Below are positions 1-7,063 of a DNA stretch of 11,235 nucleotides, in pieces. How positions within the stretch are numbered: position 1 is the stretch's first letter; every line of letters begins with the position of its first letter. Under the pieces are notes generated by a model. That model saw nothing but the letters and a program-made list of their open reading frames with translations, did no database searches and was not told where the DNA came from. This DNA comes from Methanobacterium sp. (GTDB taxonomy: Archaea > Methanobacteriota > Methanobacteria > Methanobacteriales > Methanobacteriaceae). Where the stretch lies: the NCBI GenBank assembly GCA_009712615.1, contig WASR01000287.1, forward strand, positions 1 through 11,235, written 5' to 3'. Both the position numbers and the translations under genes were made by a program.

Positions 1-16
1 GAATAAATTCTTGATC

Positions 17-38
17 TATAATACAGTTTGTTTATATT
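17..38 (+). promoter_or_regulatory. Candidate TATA-box region upstream of the beta-helix surface protein
   Basis: Two AT-rich elements lie here: TATAATA at 17-23 and TTTATATT at 31-38. An archaeal TATA box sits about 25 bases before the transcript start. The second would start a transcript near position 60, just ahead of the purine-rich AGGGAGAT at 63-70 that could serve as ribosome-binding site. Which box is used cannot be told from sequence alone. Confidence 0.4.
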
Positions 39-82
39 CTAAATGAATTAAACAAAGGGTAAAGGGAGATTTAATATTTGAG

Positions 83-2071
83 TTGGTGGGTACAGTGGAT
101 GAAAAAATTTTTAAAACCTATAAAAAACCTTTGATAATGATTATAATTTTGTTTGGATTGAGTTTAACGTTTTCATTAAATGTTAACTGTGTATCAGCCA
201 GTCAGGCCGGAATTTATGTGGCATCCAACGGTCATGACAGCTGGAATGGTCAGAGTCCAGTTTGGAATGGTAAATCAGGACCTAAAAAAACCATTAAAAA
301 TGCCGTGGGCACAGTTTCAAGTGGAGGAACTGTGACTATTGCAGGGGGAACCTACAACGAACATGGTATCATAATTTCCAAGAGCATTAGATTAATTGGA
401 AAAAGTTCTAAAACCACCGTTATAAATGGACAAAATCTGGGAAGTATATTTACAGTTAAATCAGGATTTACAGTTAAAATAAGCAATTTAAGAATCAGTA
501 GTGGAAAGGGATCTACTGTTGGTGCACTTCATAATTCTGGGTATACAACCCTAGTATCCACATCCTTCACTGGAAACATCGCTAGAAATAGTGGTGGTGC
601 AATATACAACAAATACGGTACTCTCAACATTATAAATTCATCCTTCACAAGTAACGTGGCAACATCAGGATTTGGGGGTGCTATTTACAATCAAGCATCT
701 TTAGCAATCACGAACACCAACTTCACAAGCAACAAAGCTATAACTGGTGGTGGTGCTATTTTTAACGTTGGAAAACTCTCAATTTCAAGCTGTAACTTTA
801 ATTACAATCATGTTAGTGGTGGTGGAGCCGCAGTAAGAAATTTCAGAGGCACAGTACAGATAAATTCCTCCAGATTTACAGGAAATAATGTTAATGGAGG
901 TGGTGGTGCCCTCTTTAATGAGAATGGAGGTTCAACTCAAACCAGTTTAAGCACCATGATTGTAAGAAATTGTGTTTTCAATAGCAACAAAGCAACCAGT
1001 GGAGGTGCCATTGACAACAACTACGGAAAGATCCTGGTGAGTTCATGTAACTTCACCAACAACTACGCCAGCAGTAAAGGTGGAGCTGTAGTTAACTACC
1101 ATGGATTATTTACATTAACAGGATGCACAGGCAAAAACAATGGCGCCTACAATTTAGGAGGATTCCTATACAATGCAGATAATCTGTTGCAGATAGTTAA
1201 ATCAAACTTCTTAAACAACCATGTAATAAAGGGAAGTGGAGGCGTCATTTACAACTACCACGCCCCAATAACCATCAGTTACACTAATTTTAAGTACAAC
1301 ACAGCCCGAGGAGGTAAGGACTGTGGCTACGGAGGAGCAATACACAGTTACACGGCACAGATAACCGCAGATAACTGCCTGTTTCTTAATAACAGCGCAT
1401 CAACAGGTGGTGGTGCAATAGTAAACGATGAAGGTTCAACTTTAACAATAAAAAGATCCAATTTCATCAACAACTCTGCAGTTGGAAGTGGCGATGGACT
1501 CTACGGTAATGGAGGAGGAATATTCACTTACAATGCAAAATGCTATGTGTCTAATTCTAATTTTACAGGTAACAACGCAAAGGTTGGTACCAGGGGTGGA
1601 GGTGCCATTGATATACTTGGAACTGGTTATGCGAGCCACAGTGTTGCAAGTGTTGATCACTGCAACTTCAAAAACAATCAAGCATCCATGGGTGGAGCAG
1701 TTCATATTGAGACAGGTAGCTTAACAGTTAAGTACAGTAGTTTCACAAGTAACAAAGCCAAAATTGGTGGTGCCATCTACACCATACACGGAGCTTTGAC
1801 AGCAACCAACAACAACATAAACTACAACACAGCAGTCAACAATGGAGCCGCAATTTTCAACAGCGGCCACGACATCAGCGTTACCCACAACACTATCATA
1901 GGAAACAGTGGTATAGACGAGATTTACAGTCCAAACAACAAATATGCAACGAACAAAGCCGTTGTTGATGCTAGGTACAACTGGTGGGGATCAGACTCAA
2001 ATCCATCAAATAATGTTTCAAATCCTGGAAACTCGGTACTCGTAAGTCCATGGCGTTCTACACCAATTTAA
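83..2071 (+). CDS. Secreted adhesin-like protein, right-handed parallel beta-helix with GGAIYN-type repeats
   Basis: This is probably an exported cell-surface or secreted protein that folds as a parallel beta-helix; its ligand is unknown. A basic N-terminus and a hydrophobic stretch at residues about 16-32 form a signal peptide, with likely cleavage near VSA-S (39/40). Residues about 44-100 resemble the first coils of DUF1565/pectate-lyase-like helices (IYVASNG, then TIKNAV and GGTVTIAGGTYNE). Residues 171-595 hold about 16 coils marked by GGAIYN, GGAIFN, GGALFN and similar motifs, alternating with xNFTxN turns. The C-terminus carries RYNWWGSDSNP (631-641) and ends at SPW-RSTPI, with no Ig-like repeats, membrane anchor or pseudomurein-binding repeat. 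The start is uncertain: TTG 83, GTG 86 or GTG 95. GGTGGG at 85-90 would suit GTG 95, while AGGGAG at 63-68 is rather far from TTG 83. The mature protein is the same in all three cases. The fold call is strong; 'adhesin' is a family label and not a demonstrated function. Confidence 0.87.
   Translation: MVGTVDEKIFKTYKKPLIMIIILFGLSLTFSLNVNCVSASQAGIYVASNGHDSWNGQSPVWNGKSGPKKTIKNAVGTVSSGGTVTIAGGTYNEHGIIISKSIRLIGKSSKTTVINGQNLGSIFTVKSGFTVKISNLRISSGKGSTVGALHNSGYTTLVSTSFTGNIARNSGGAIYNKYGTLNIINSSFTSNVATSGFGGAIYNQASLAITNTNFTSNKAITGGGAIFNVGKLSISSCNFNYNHVSGGGAAVRNFRGTVQINSSRFTGNNVNGGGGALFNENGGSTQTSLSTMIVRNCVFNSNKATSGGAIDNNYGKILVSSCNFTNNYASSKGGAVVNYHGLFTLTGCTGKNNGAYNLGGFLYNADNLLQIVKSNFLNNHVIKGSGGVIYNYHAPITISYTNFKYNTARGGKDCGYGGAIHSYTAQITADNCLFLNNSASTGGGAIVNDEGSTLTIKRSNFINNSAVGSGDGLYGNGGGIFTYNAKCYVSNSNFTGNNAKVGTRGGGAIDILGTGYASHSVASVDHCNFKNNQASMGGAVHIETGSLTVKYSSFTSNKAKIGGAIYTIHGALTATNNNINYNTAVNNGAAIFNSGHDISVTHNTIIGNSGIDEIYSPNNKYATNKAVVDARYNWWGSDSNPSNNVSNPGNSVLVSPWRSTPI
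521..1867 (+). repeat. Degenerate coding repeats encoding beta-helix coils (GGAIYN family)
   Basis: About 17 imperfect units with spacing of roughly 24-36 codons each encode a turn with GG-A-[IVL]-x-N, followed by a strand and an [SN]xF[TNK]xN turn. At DNA level they show as recurring ggtggtgc or ggaggtgcc followed by att-tac-aac-like codons, but the copies have diverged and are not identical. The first weak unit (VGALHN) is at residue 147 and the last (GAAIFN) at residue 588. They explain the internal periodicity of the gene and are not a mobile element. Confidence 0.75.
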
Positions 2072-2100
2072 GAAACGTATGCAATTTCAAGTCCCTTCAA

Positions 2101-2147
2101 TTTTTTTAAATTTTTTTGGAAACCCCCATATTTTTCTTATTTTTTTT
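2101..2147 (+). terminator. Multiple T-tract terminator after the surface-protein gene
   Basis: Four runs of T lie 30-76 bases after the stop codon: T7 at 2101-2107, T7 at 2111-2117, T5 at 2131-2135 and T8 at 2140-2147. I see no strong hairpin. Archaeal RNA polymerase terminates efficiently on T-runs without a stem-loop, so this cluster is a good candidate for separating the surface-protein transcript from the rml genes. Confidence 0.65.
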
Positions 2148-2184
2148 AATTTAATGACCACAAAAGATAACATCTAAAAAATTG

Positions 2185-2220
2185 ATATAAACTCTATAAA
2201 AAGGATTTCATTTGAGGTGA
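2185..2220 (+). promoter_or_regulatory. Promoter and ribosome-binding site of the rmlD-rmlA unit
   Basis: The A-rich stretch CTAAAAAATT before ATATAAAC (2185-2192) fits a BRE plus TATA box, giving a predicted transcript start near 2211-2216. A second TATA-like CTATAAAAAG (2194-2203) lies too close to the start codon to leave room for the binding site. GAGGTGA at 2214-2220 is a near-ideal Shine-Dalgarno site, six bases before ATG 2227. The leader would be very short. Confidence 0.5.
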
Positions 2221-2226
2221 ATTTTA

Positions 2227-3069
2227 ATGAAAGTAATGATTATTGGTTCTGAAGGTATGTTAGGACATGATTTGGTTGATGTTTTATCTCCAATACATGA
2301 TGTGGTCACAACAACCATAGACACATTGGATATTACTGATATTGATAAAACAATTAAAACGGTGTCAAAAAACAATCCAGATGTGTTGATTCATGCTGCT
2401 GCAATAACAGATGTAGATGGCAGTGAATCAAACCCTGATTTAGCCTACAAAGTAAATGCAATAGGTACAAGAAATGTTGCTGTGGCATGTAAAGAAGTTG
2501 GTGCATCAATGGTTTACATTTCAACAGACTACGTGTTTGACGGAACCAACACAACTCCGTACAACGAATATGATCAAACCAAACCATTGGGTGTCTACGG
2601 TAAAACTAAACACACCGGTGAGATCTACGTTCGAGACATCTTAAGCAAATTTTACATTGTTCGAACAGCCTGGTTATATGGATATCATGGTCCAAATTTT
2701 GTAACAACAATGTTAAACTTGGCAAAAAATACCAAAGACATATCTGTTGTGGACGATCAAGTTGGATCACCTACCTACACTGTTGACCTTGCAAATGCAA
2801 TTTCTAACATCATTAACAGATCAGCATATGGAATTTACCACTTCACCAACAGCGGTCATTGTTCCTGGTTCGAATTTGCAACCGAGATCTTTAAACAGGC
2901 AGGGGTTGAAGTTAACTTAAAACCCGTTACAACAGAGGAATTCCCACGTCCAGCACCCCGACCAAAATATTCAGTTTTGAATCATTACAGCTGGAAAATG
3001 GAAGGATATCCTCCAATAAGAAACTACAAAGAAGCTCTTAATGATTACATGAAATTATTAGGATACTGA
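2227..3069 (+). CDS. rmlD: dTDP-4-dehydrorhamnose reductase (RmlD/RfbD)
   Basis: This cytosolic enzyme reduces dTDP-4-keto-L-rhamnose with NAD(P)H, the last step of dTDP-L-rhamnose synthesis. The 280-residue protein has the usual family length and is an extended short-chain dehydrogenase. The Rossmann glycine motif G7-S-E-G10-M-L-G13 binds the nucleotide. [12 protein letters not shown] (56-67) and ISTDYVFDG (98-106) match RmlD strands, and the catalytic YxxxK is Y124-GKT-K128. RTAWLYG (146-152) and [13 protein letters not shown] (177-189) are typical RmlD substrate-side motifs. The start is well supported by GAGGTGA six bases upstream. It is followed 65 bases later by rmlA with no T-tract between them, so the two are probably co-transcribed. 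The related MAT2B-like proteins are a less likely reading because rmlA is adjacent. Confidence 0.93.
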   Translation: MKVMIIGSEGMLGHDLVDVLSPIHDVVTTTIDTLDITDIDKTIKTVSKNNPDVLIHAAAITDVDGSESNPDLAYKVNAIGTRNVAVACKEVGASMVYISTDYVFDGTNTTPYNEYDQTKPLGVYGKTKHTGEIYVRDILSKFYIVRTAWLYGYHGPNFVTTMLNLAKNTKDISVVDDQVGSPTYTVDLANAISNIINRSAYGIYHFTNSGHCSWFEFATEIFKQAGVEVNLKPVTTEEFPRPAPRPKYSVLNHYSWKMEGYPPIRNYKEALNDYMKLLGY

Positions 3070-3134
3070 TTTTATTTAAGAAAAAGATCAAGAGAATTTA
3101 AAAAATCTAATGGTTGAAAATAAGTTGAGGAGAG

Positions 3135-4022
3135 ATGAAAATGAAGGGAATAATACTTGCAGGCGGTTCAGGAACCAGGCTTTACCCAATTACCAAGGCA
3201 GTTTCTAAACAGTTACTTCCAATCTACGATAAACCCATGATCTATTATCCTTTATCAGTTTTGATGTTGGCAGGAATAAGGGAAATACTCATAATTTCAA
3301 CTCCAACAGATCTTCCAAGGTATAAAGAACTCCTTGGAGATGGAGCAGATTTAGGTGTTGAATTCTCTTACAAAGTACAGGACCAACCAAGAGGCCTTGC
3401 AGATGCTTTTATTGTGGGCGAAGATTTCATTGGAGATGACAGTGTGGCACTGGTACTTGGAGACAATATATTCCACGGCCATAGATTTAGTGAAATCCTC
3501 AAAAGAGCAGCTTCCCTTGAAAAGGGTGCAATTATCTTTGGTTACTATGTTAAAAATCCAAGACCGTTCGGTGTGGTTGAATTTGATGAAGAGGGTAATG
3601 TTCTATCTGTGGAAGAAAAACCTGAAAATCCCAAGAGTAACTATGTTGTTCCAGGGCTTTACTTCTATGATAACTCGGTGATAGACATCGCTAAAAATAT
3701 AGAGCCTTCAGACAGGGGCGAAATAGAAATAACATCTGTTAACGACGAATACCTGAAAAGGAAAGAGTTGAAGGTTGAACTTCTCGGTAGGGGAATGGCC
3801 TGGCTTGACACTGGAACACATATAGGTCTTTTAGAGGCAAGTAACTATGTTGAAGCCATTCAAAAAAGACAGGGATTTTACATCGCATGTTTAGAGGAAA
3901 TATCATTTAACAATGGATGGATCGATGAAGATATCGTGCTTAAATCTGCAGAATCACTCGAAAAAACAGATTACAGTAAATATCTTGTTGAACTTGTAAA
4001 CAGGAACGATAATGACATTTAA
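3135..4022 (+). CDS. rmlA: Glucose-1-phosphate thymidylyltransferase (RmlA/RfbA)
   Basis: This enzyme joins dTTP and glucose 1-phosphate to give dTDP-glucose and pyrophosphate, the first committed step toward dTDP-rhamnose. The sequence is a full-length, highly conserved RmlA of the short (about 290-residue) type. It has the G-rich loop [11 protein letters not shown] (10-20) and the [17 protein letters not shown] block with catalytic-site K25. It also has the metal and nucleotide motif LGDNIFHG (108-115, D110), VEEKP (159-163), GEIEIT (195-200) and WLDTGTH (223-229, D225). The start is ambiguous: ATG 3135 gives MKMKGIIL and ATG 3141 gives MKGIIL. GAGGAG at 3127-3132 is two bases from the first and eight from the second, so 3141 has the better spacing. 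T7 follows nine bases after the stop. rmlB and rmlC, needed for the middle steps, must lie elsewhere. Confidence 0.95.
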   Translation: MKMKGIILAGGSGTRLYPITKAVSKQLLPIYDKPMIYYPLSVLMLAGIREILIISTPTDLPRYKELLGDGADLGVEFSYKVQDQPRGLADAFIVGEDFIGDDSVALVLGDNIFHGHRFSEILKRAASLEKGAIIFGYYVKNPRPFGVVEFDEEGNVLSVEEKPENPKSNYVVPGLYFYDNSVIDIAKNIEPSDRGEIEITSVNDEYLKRKELKVELLGRGMAWLDTGTHIGLLEASNYVEAIQKRQGFYIACLEEISFNNGWIDEDIVLKSAESLEKTDYSKYLVELVNRNDNDI

Positions 4023-4030
4023 TGTTCCTA

Positions 4031-4037
4031 TTTTTTT
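4031..4037 (+). terminator. T-tract terminator after rmlA
   Basis: A run of seven T starts nine bases after the rmlA stop codon and is followed by a second T-rich patch (gatatttta). There is no clear stem-loop. A separate TATA box downstream supports a transcript boundary here. Confidence 0.5.
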
Positions 4038-4114
4038 GGATATTTTAGGATTCAAAATATTTTAAGCGATAAATATCTTGTGAACATGTATGTTTAAATA
4101 AAATAATCATTTAC

Positions 4115-4165
4115 TTTTTATATGATGATATTGGTGTATATTTTAATTAGATAGATTATTTGGTG
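4115..4165 (+). promoter_or_regulatory. Promoter and ribosome-binding site of the hydrolase-glycosyltransferase unit
   Basis: TTTTTATATG at 4115-4124 is a good archaeal TATA box, preceded by AAATAAAATAATC. It predicts transcription starting near 4145. GGTG at 4162-4165 is the ribosome-binding core and lies six bases before ATG 4172. This site decides the start: the in-frame TTG at 4160 and GTG at 4163 lie on the binding site itself and are unlikely to be used. Confidence 0.5.
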
Positions 4166-4171
4166 TATAAA

Positions 4172-4957
4172 ATGGGATTTGCGGATTATATTAAGGCTAA
4201 TGAAAAGGTTCATAAAGCAGGTGCAGAGGTAAAATATTTATTTTGCGAAAAAGAAGGTGCTGATAAGCTTATTGTAACTTTTCCAGGGTTTACAAATTCT
4301 GGTAAATTCAAATATCGTTATGTGAGGACTTTGCAGGATGTTAATGCCCACAGACTTTTTTTGTTAGATGAATTCGGTGCACGTGGTTGTTACCTCATAG
4401 GCCATAACAGAAACTTCGAAATAGAAACTGTTGTTATGTCCCTTATTACTTCCATGCTCAAAAAATACGGCTTGAAAATTGATGATGTTATACTACAGGG
4501 ATCATCCAAAGGAGGTTGGATGGCACTTTACTATGGTATAAAATATAGATTTGGACATGTTATTGCTGGTGGTCCCCAAACTAAGATGGGTGACTTTTTA
4601 ATCAAGGAGAATGATGAGATCAAACCAGATGATCAAATCCATCCATTCAGTAAGATACGTGTGGCAGATTATATAGCCGGAGGTCATGAAAAGGAGGATG
4701 TGATCTATTTAAACAACTTACTCTATGATCAGATTTACAGTTCTCCTGAAGATTTTCCTATGATCTACATTCATGTGGGTAGTGGTGATTCACACTTCGA
4801 TAATCATATAAAACCATTTTTATTCATTTTGGATAAAAATAATATTGAATTTGAGCTCGATGTCCAGGAGTACCATGATCACAACGATCTTGGAATACAC
4901 TACCCTATATTTCTGCTCAATAAACTTAAATCAATAGATCCAAAACTTATTGACTGA
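4172..4957 (+). CDS. Alpha/beta-hydrolase-like protein of a glycan locus (possible acyltransferase or esterase)
   Basis: This soluble 261-residue protein has no signal peptide, so it probably acts in the cytosol. An oxyanion-side strand, KLIVTFPGFTNSG (32-44), precedes a nucleophile elbow, LQGSSKGGWMALYYG (108-122). Within the elbow GSSKG is a GxSxG motif with S112 as the likely nucleophile. A late HVGSGDSHFDNH (201-212) offers the acid (D206 or D210), and YHDHNDLGIH (234-243) offers the histidine. That order of Ser, Asp and His is the classical alpha/beta-hydrolase triad. Similar GxSxGG proteins occur in polysaccharide loci and include the Asp2 type, some of which acetylate glycans. The substrate cannot be told from sequence. 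It is first in its unit, 42-57 bases before the interrupted glycosyltransferase gene, with no terminator between, which favours a role in modifying the same glycan. Confidence 0.72.
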   Translation: MGFADYIKANEKVHKAGAEVKYLFCEKEGADKLIVTFPGFTNSGKFKYRYVRTLQDVNAHRLFLLDEFGARGCYLIGHNRNFEIETVVMSLITSMLKKYGLKIDDVILQGSSKGGWMALYYGIKYRFGHVIAGGPQTKMGDFLIKENDEIKPDDQIHPFSKIRVADYIAGGHEKEDVIYLNNLLYDQIYSSPEDFPMIYIHVGSGDSHFDNHIKPFLFILDKNNIEFELDVQEYHDHNDLGIHYPIFLLNKLKSIDPKLID

Positions 4958-5014
4958 AATCATGGATTTTATGGAAATAATCTGTTCGAAATAATATTCT
5001 TGAAGAATGATCCT

Positions 5015-5326
5015 ATGAATAAACCATCCGAAATCATATCAAAAAATAGTTTGAGAATGGTGAAATACCAACTGACAGATACCTACGGCTCATTGAGAAA
5101 CAGGATAAATTCCGTCCGATCTAGAGGTAATGATGATTCTAAACAGGATATCAGTGCTTCCAGTATGGAAGAGAACAGAAGATTGTACCAAAAACTAATT
5201 TCCATGTCTGCAGAATCTATCTGTGTCCCTTTTACTGCTGACTCTCCCATGGTTTCTGTGATTGTTGATCTAAATGGTGAAGACCCTAAACCCCTCTTCA
5301 ATGATTTAATAGACAATTTAACCTAA
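5015..5326 (+). CDS. N-terminal fragment of the interrupted glycosyltransferase
   Basis: This open stretch codes for 103 residues from ATG 5015, or 108 from TTG 5000; neither has a convincing ribosome-binding site. It begins with a basic region rich in Arg and Lys (KYQLTDTYGSLRNRINSVRSRG), then a polar segment. It ends inside the first Rossmann half of a GT2 fold: MVSVIVDLNGEDPKPLFNDLIDNL, where GT2 enzymes have VSIIIPxYNG followed by a helix. It stops at TAA 5324, before the strand that would carry the nucleotide-binding acidic residues. Alone it cannot be an active glycosyltransferase. It is best read as the front part of the gene that resumes downstream. Confidence 0.6.
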   Translation: MNKPSEIISKNSLRMVKYQLTDTYGSLRNRINSVRSRGNDDSKQDISASSMEENRRLYQKLISMSAESICVPFTADSPMVSVIVDLNGEDPKPLFNDLIDNLT

Positions 5327-5344
5327 CCTAACCTGGAAATATAG
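5319..5344 (+). other. Paired nonsense codons with a TAACC triple repeat
   Basis: TAACC occurs three times in a row at 5319-5333, and its second copy supplies the ochre stop at 5324. The amber stop at 5342 follows after five sense codons (P-N-L-E-I). Removing one or two 5-base units does not give an open frame through the region, while a Tyr codon at the first stop and a sense codon at the second give a perfect GT2 match. Confidence 0.7.
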
Positions 5345-5425
5345 GTTATAGGAACATCAGCACCATATTTTACGGATTTTAACCTTGAATTTGGGGCTGA
5401 TTTTCCCATCAATGTCCTAAAAAAT

Positions 5426-6991
5426 TTGGATAGTTTACCGTACTCAGAAAGATTAAACAGAGCAGCTGATAGTGCGAATGGGGAGTATCTGGTTTTTATT
5501 GATGGGAAAATAAGGACATCACAGGACTGGTTAAATAATTTGATGGATGTGGCTCTTAAAACTCCAAATATAGGATGTGTGGGTGGAAAAATTGTTTATT
5601 CTGAATTAGGCAGTTCTTCTGAAAAATCCAAACTCTACAAGATACGGAGTATTGGGACAGAATTTATTCAAACATCAGATGGCAGTTTTAAAGAAGTTCC
5701 AATGGGTAATGGACTGGAGCTATCATCACCAGTCTGTTTAAAAAGTAATGCAAGAGCTTCTATTTCGAATGAAGTTATTTTAATACCTAAAAATCGTTTT
5801 TTAGAATTCAATGGTTTTGATGAGGAGTACTTGGAAAATTTTCAAGTCAGTGACCTTTGTTTGAAACTAACAAAAAAAGGTTACAAAAACATTTACCATC
5901 CAAATTCTCTTCTTTTTATAGCAATCCAAAATGAACCAGATTTTAATAAAAAGATTTATTCTGCTGATTCTAAACTCTTCAACAATAATTGGAGGGAATT
6001 TTTAGCTAAAAATGTTTTGTTAGATAAAATTGAGGGACGAAACATTTATTCCATTGAGAAATTTAAGTTAGGTTTCGCAGTTAGTGAAGTTGGTGAAAAT
6101 GCTTCGGCAGGTGATTATTTTACAGCCAAAGAATTTGGTGAATCCTTAAAAAGTATGGGGTGGGAAGTTAAATTCCTAGCAAGGGAAGGATCTGATTACT
6201 GGTACGATGCTTCTAACTTGGATGTTGTTGTTTCTTTGCTTTACACCTTCGATCCAAGAAGAATTCGAAGCTCAACAGCTTCACCAATAAAAGTAGCATG
6301 GCCACGTAACTGGTTTGATAGATGGGTTTTTTTCCCATGGTTTTCGAGTTACGATCTTGTTTTCACACCCAGTAAAAAGTCACAGGAGTATGTGAGACTA
6401 AACAGTACACAAGACCCTTTTTTACTCCCCCTTGCTACCAATCCCTCCAGATTTAACATGAACGTAACAAAAAATGATAAATATATGAGTGATTATTGTT
6501 TCACAGGTAGTTACTGGAATGATCCAAGGGAAATAATTGATATTCTCGATCCATCTGAACTGCCCTATCGATTTAGATTGTTTGGAAAAAATTGGGACGA
6601 AATAGCTAAGTTTAAACCCTATTTCGGAGGATTTGTAAACTACTCTGATATACCCCATGTATATGCATCAACCAAGATCGTTGTGGATGATGCTAACAGG
6701 GCCACAAAGGTTTATGGATCTGTAAACAGCAGGGTGTACGATGCACTTTCAAGCGGAGCCTTGGTATTGACCAACGGCAGACAAGGTGCTGAGGAGATTT
6801 TCATGGGCATGCTACCTGTTTATGAATCTAAAGCTGATCTAAACAATTTGCTTGAGCACTTCCTTGAAAAAGACGATGAAAGGGAAGAATTGATTGAAAA
6901 ATTACAGAAATTTGTCCTTAAAAATCATACCTACTTGAACAGGGCAGAAGAACTTAAACATAAATTAATAAAATATGTGGAAGCTAAATGA
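5426..6991 (+). CDS. C-terminal part of the interrupted glycosyltransferase: rest of GT2 domain plus GT-B (Glyco_trans_1_2-like) domain
   Basis: This intact stretch is 521 codons from TTG 5426, but that codon has no ribosome-binding site, and the coding signal clearly starts upstream at about 5345. Residues 1-170 are the second half of a GT2 domain: NRAADSANGEYLVFIDGKI (11-29), then NGFDEEYLENFQVSDLCLKLTKKGY (129-153). The usual acidic DxD is replaced by DGK, and the usual ED before the xDLC motif is QV-SDLC, so this domain looks degenerate. Residues about 213-520 form a GT-B domain: GFAVSEVGENASAGDYFTAKEF, AWPRNWFDRW (291-300), then DYCFTGSYWNDPREI (356-370). These lead to RVYDALSSGALVLTN (436-450), the sugar-nucleotide binding region seen in CgeB/Glyco_trans_1_2 proteins, and end in a helical tail. 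The GT-B domain itself shows no lesion and might still be functional if translated. The gene is 72 bases before the tandem GT2 gene. Confidence 0.72.
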   Translation: MDSLPYSERLNRAADSANGEYLVFIDGKIRTSQDWLNNLMDVALKTPNIGCVGGKIVYSELGSSSEKSKLYKIRSIGTEFIQTSDGSFKEVPMGNGLELSSPVCLKSNARASISNEVILIPKNRFLEFNGFDEEYLENFQVSDLCLKLTKKGYKNIYHPNSLLFIAIQNEPDFNKKIYSADSKLFNNNWREFLAKNVLLDKIEGRNIYSIEKFKLGFAVSEVGENASAGDYFTAKEFGESLKSMGWEVKFLAREGSDYWYDASNLDVVVSLLYTFDPRRIRSSTASPIKVAWPRNWFDRWVFFPWFSSYDLVFTPSKKSQEYVRLNSTQDPFLLPLATNPSRFNMNVTKNDKYMSDYCFTGSYWNDPREIIDILDPSELPYRFRLFGKNWDEIAKFKPYFGGFVNYSDIPHVYASTKIVVDDANRATKVYGSVNSRVYDALSSGALVLTNGRQGAEEIFMGMLPVYESKADLNNLLEHFLEKDDEREELIEKLQKFVLKNHTYLNRAEELKHKLIKYVEAK

Positions 6992-7063
6992 TTTTAAAGG
7001 GATAGAAACTAAAACAAATTCAAGTTAGATTATTAAAATACGAATTCTTATGGTGTATTATTT

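Larger units (their letters stand above)
5015..6991 (+). pseudogene. Two-domain glycosyltransferase gene (GT2-like + GT1/GT4-type) interrupted by two in-frame stops
   Basis: Read in one frame, this stretch encodes a protein of about 660 codons. It has a basic N-terminal segment, a GT2-like domain spanning the break, and a C-terminal GT-B domain. TAA at 5324-5326 and TAG at 5342-5344 interrupt it. The frame is the same on both sides, and the segment between and after the stops still reads as GT2 sequence: NLT-stop-PNLEI-stop-VIGTSAP, where a family member would have NLTYPNLEIIVIG. The first stop therefore replaces a Tyr codon (TAT or TAC to TAA needs one base change). No other stop occurs in the following 549 codons, so the damage is recent, a sequencing error, or a recoded site. 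The two halves are also listed separately. Confidence 0.72.

Noticed and set aside
1442..1724. Short open frames on both strands inside the beta-helix gene
   Set aside because: They overlap a strong repeat-bearing coding frame and show no protein family features; they are shadows of the main gene.
521..1867. Repeats as a possible CRISPR or tandem DNA array
   Set aside because: Units vary in length and sequence, keep the reading frame, and encode beta-helix coils.
5319..5333. TAACC triple as a telomere-like or mobile-element repeat
   Set aside because: Only three copies lie inside a coding region, with no flanking duplication or transposase. It is probably chance or local slippage.
5342..5344. 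TAG as a pyrrolysine codon
   Set aside because: The nearby TAA at 5324 is also in frame and cannot be pyrrolysine. Methanobacteriales are not known to use it, and no pyl gene is visible.
5326..5426. Frameshift as the cause of the split glycosyltransferase gene
   Set aside because: Positions 5015 and 5426 are in the same frame, and the bases between them read as GT2 protein in that frame. Only stops interrupt it.
7029..7042. TATTAAAATACG as an internal promoter for the tandem GT2 gene
   Set aside because: It is only weakly TATA-like, and a start 25 bases downstream would fall almost at the start codon, leaving no binding site.
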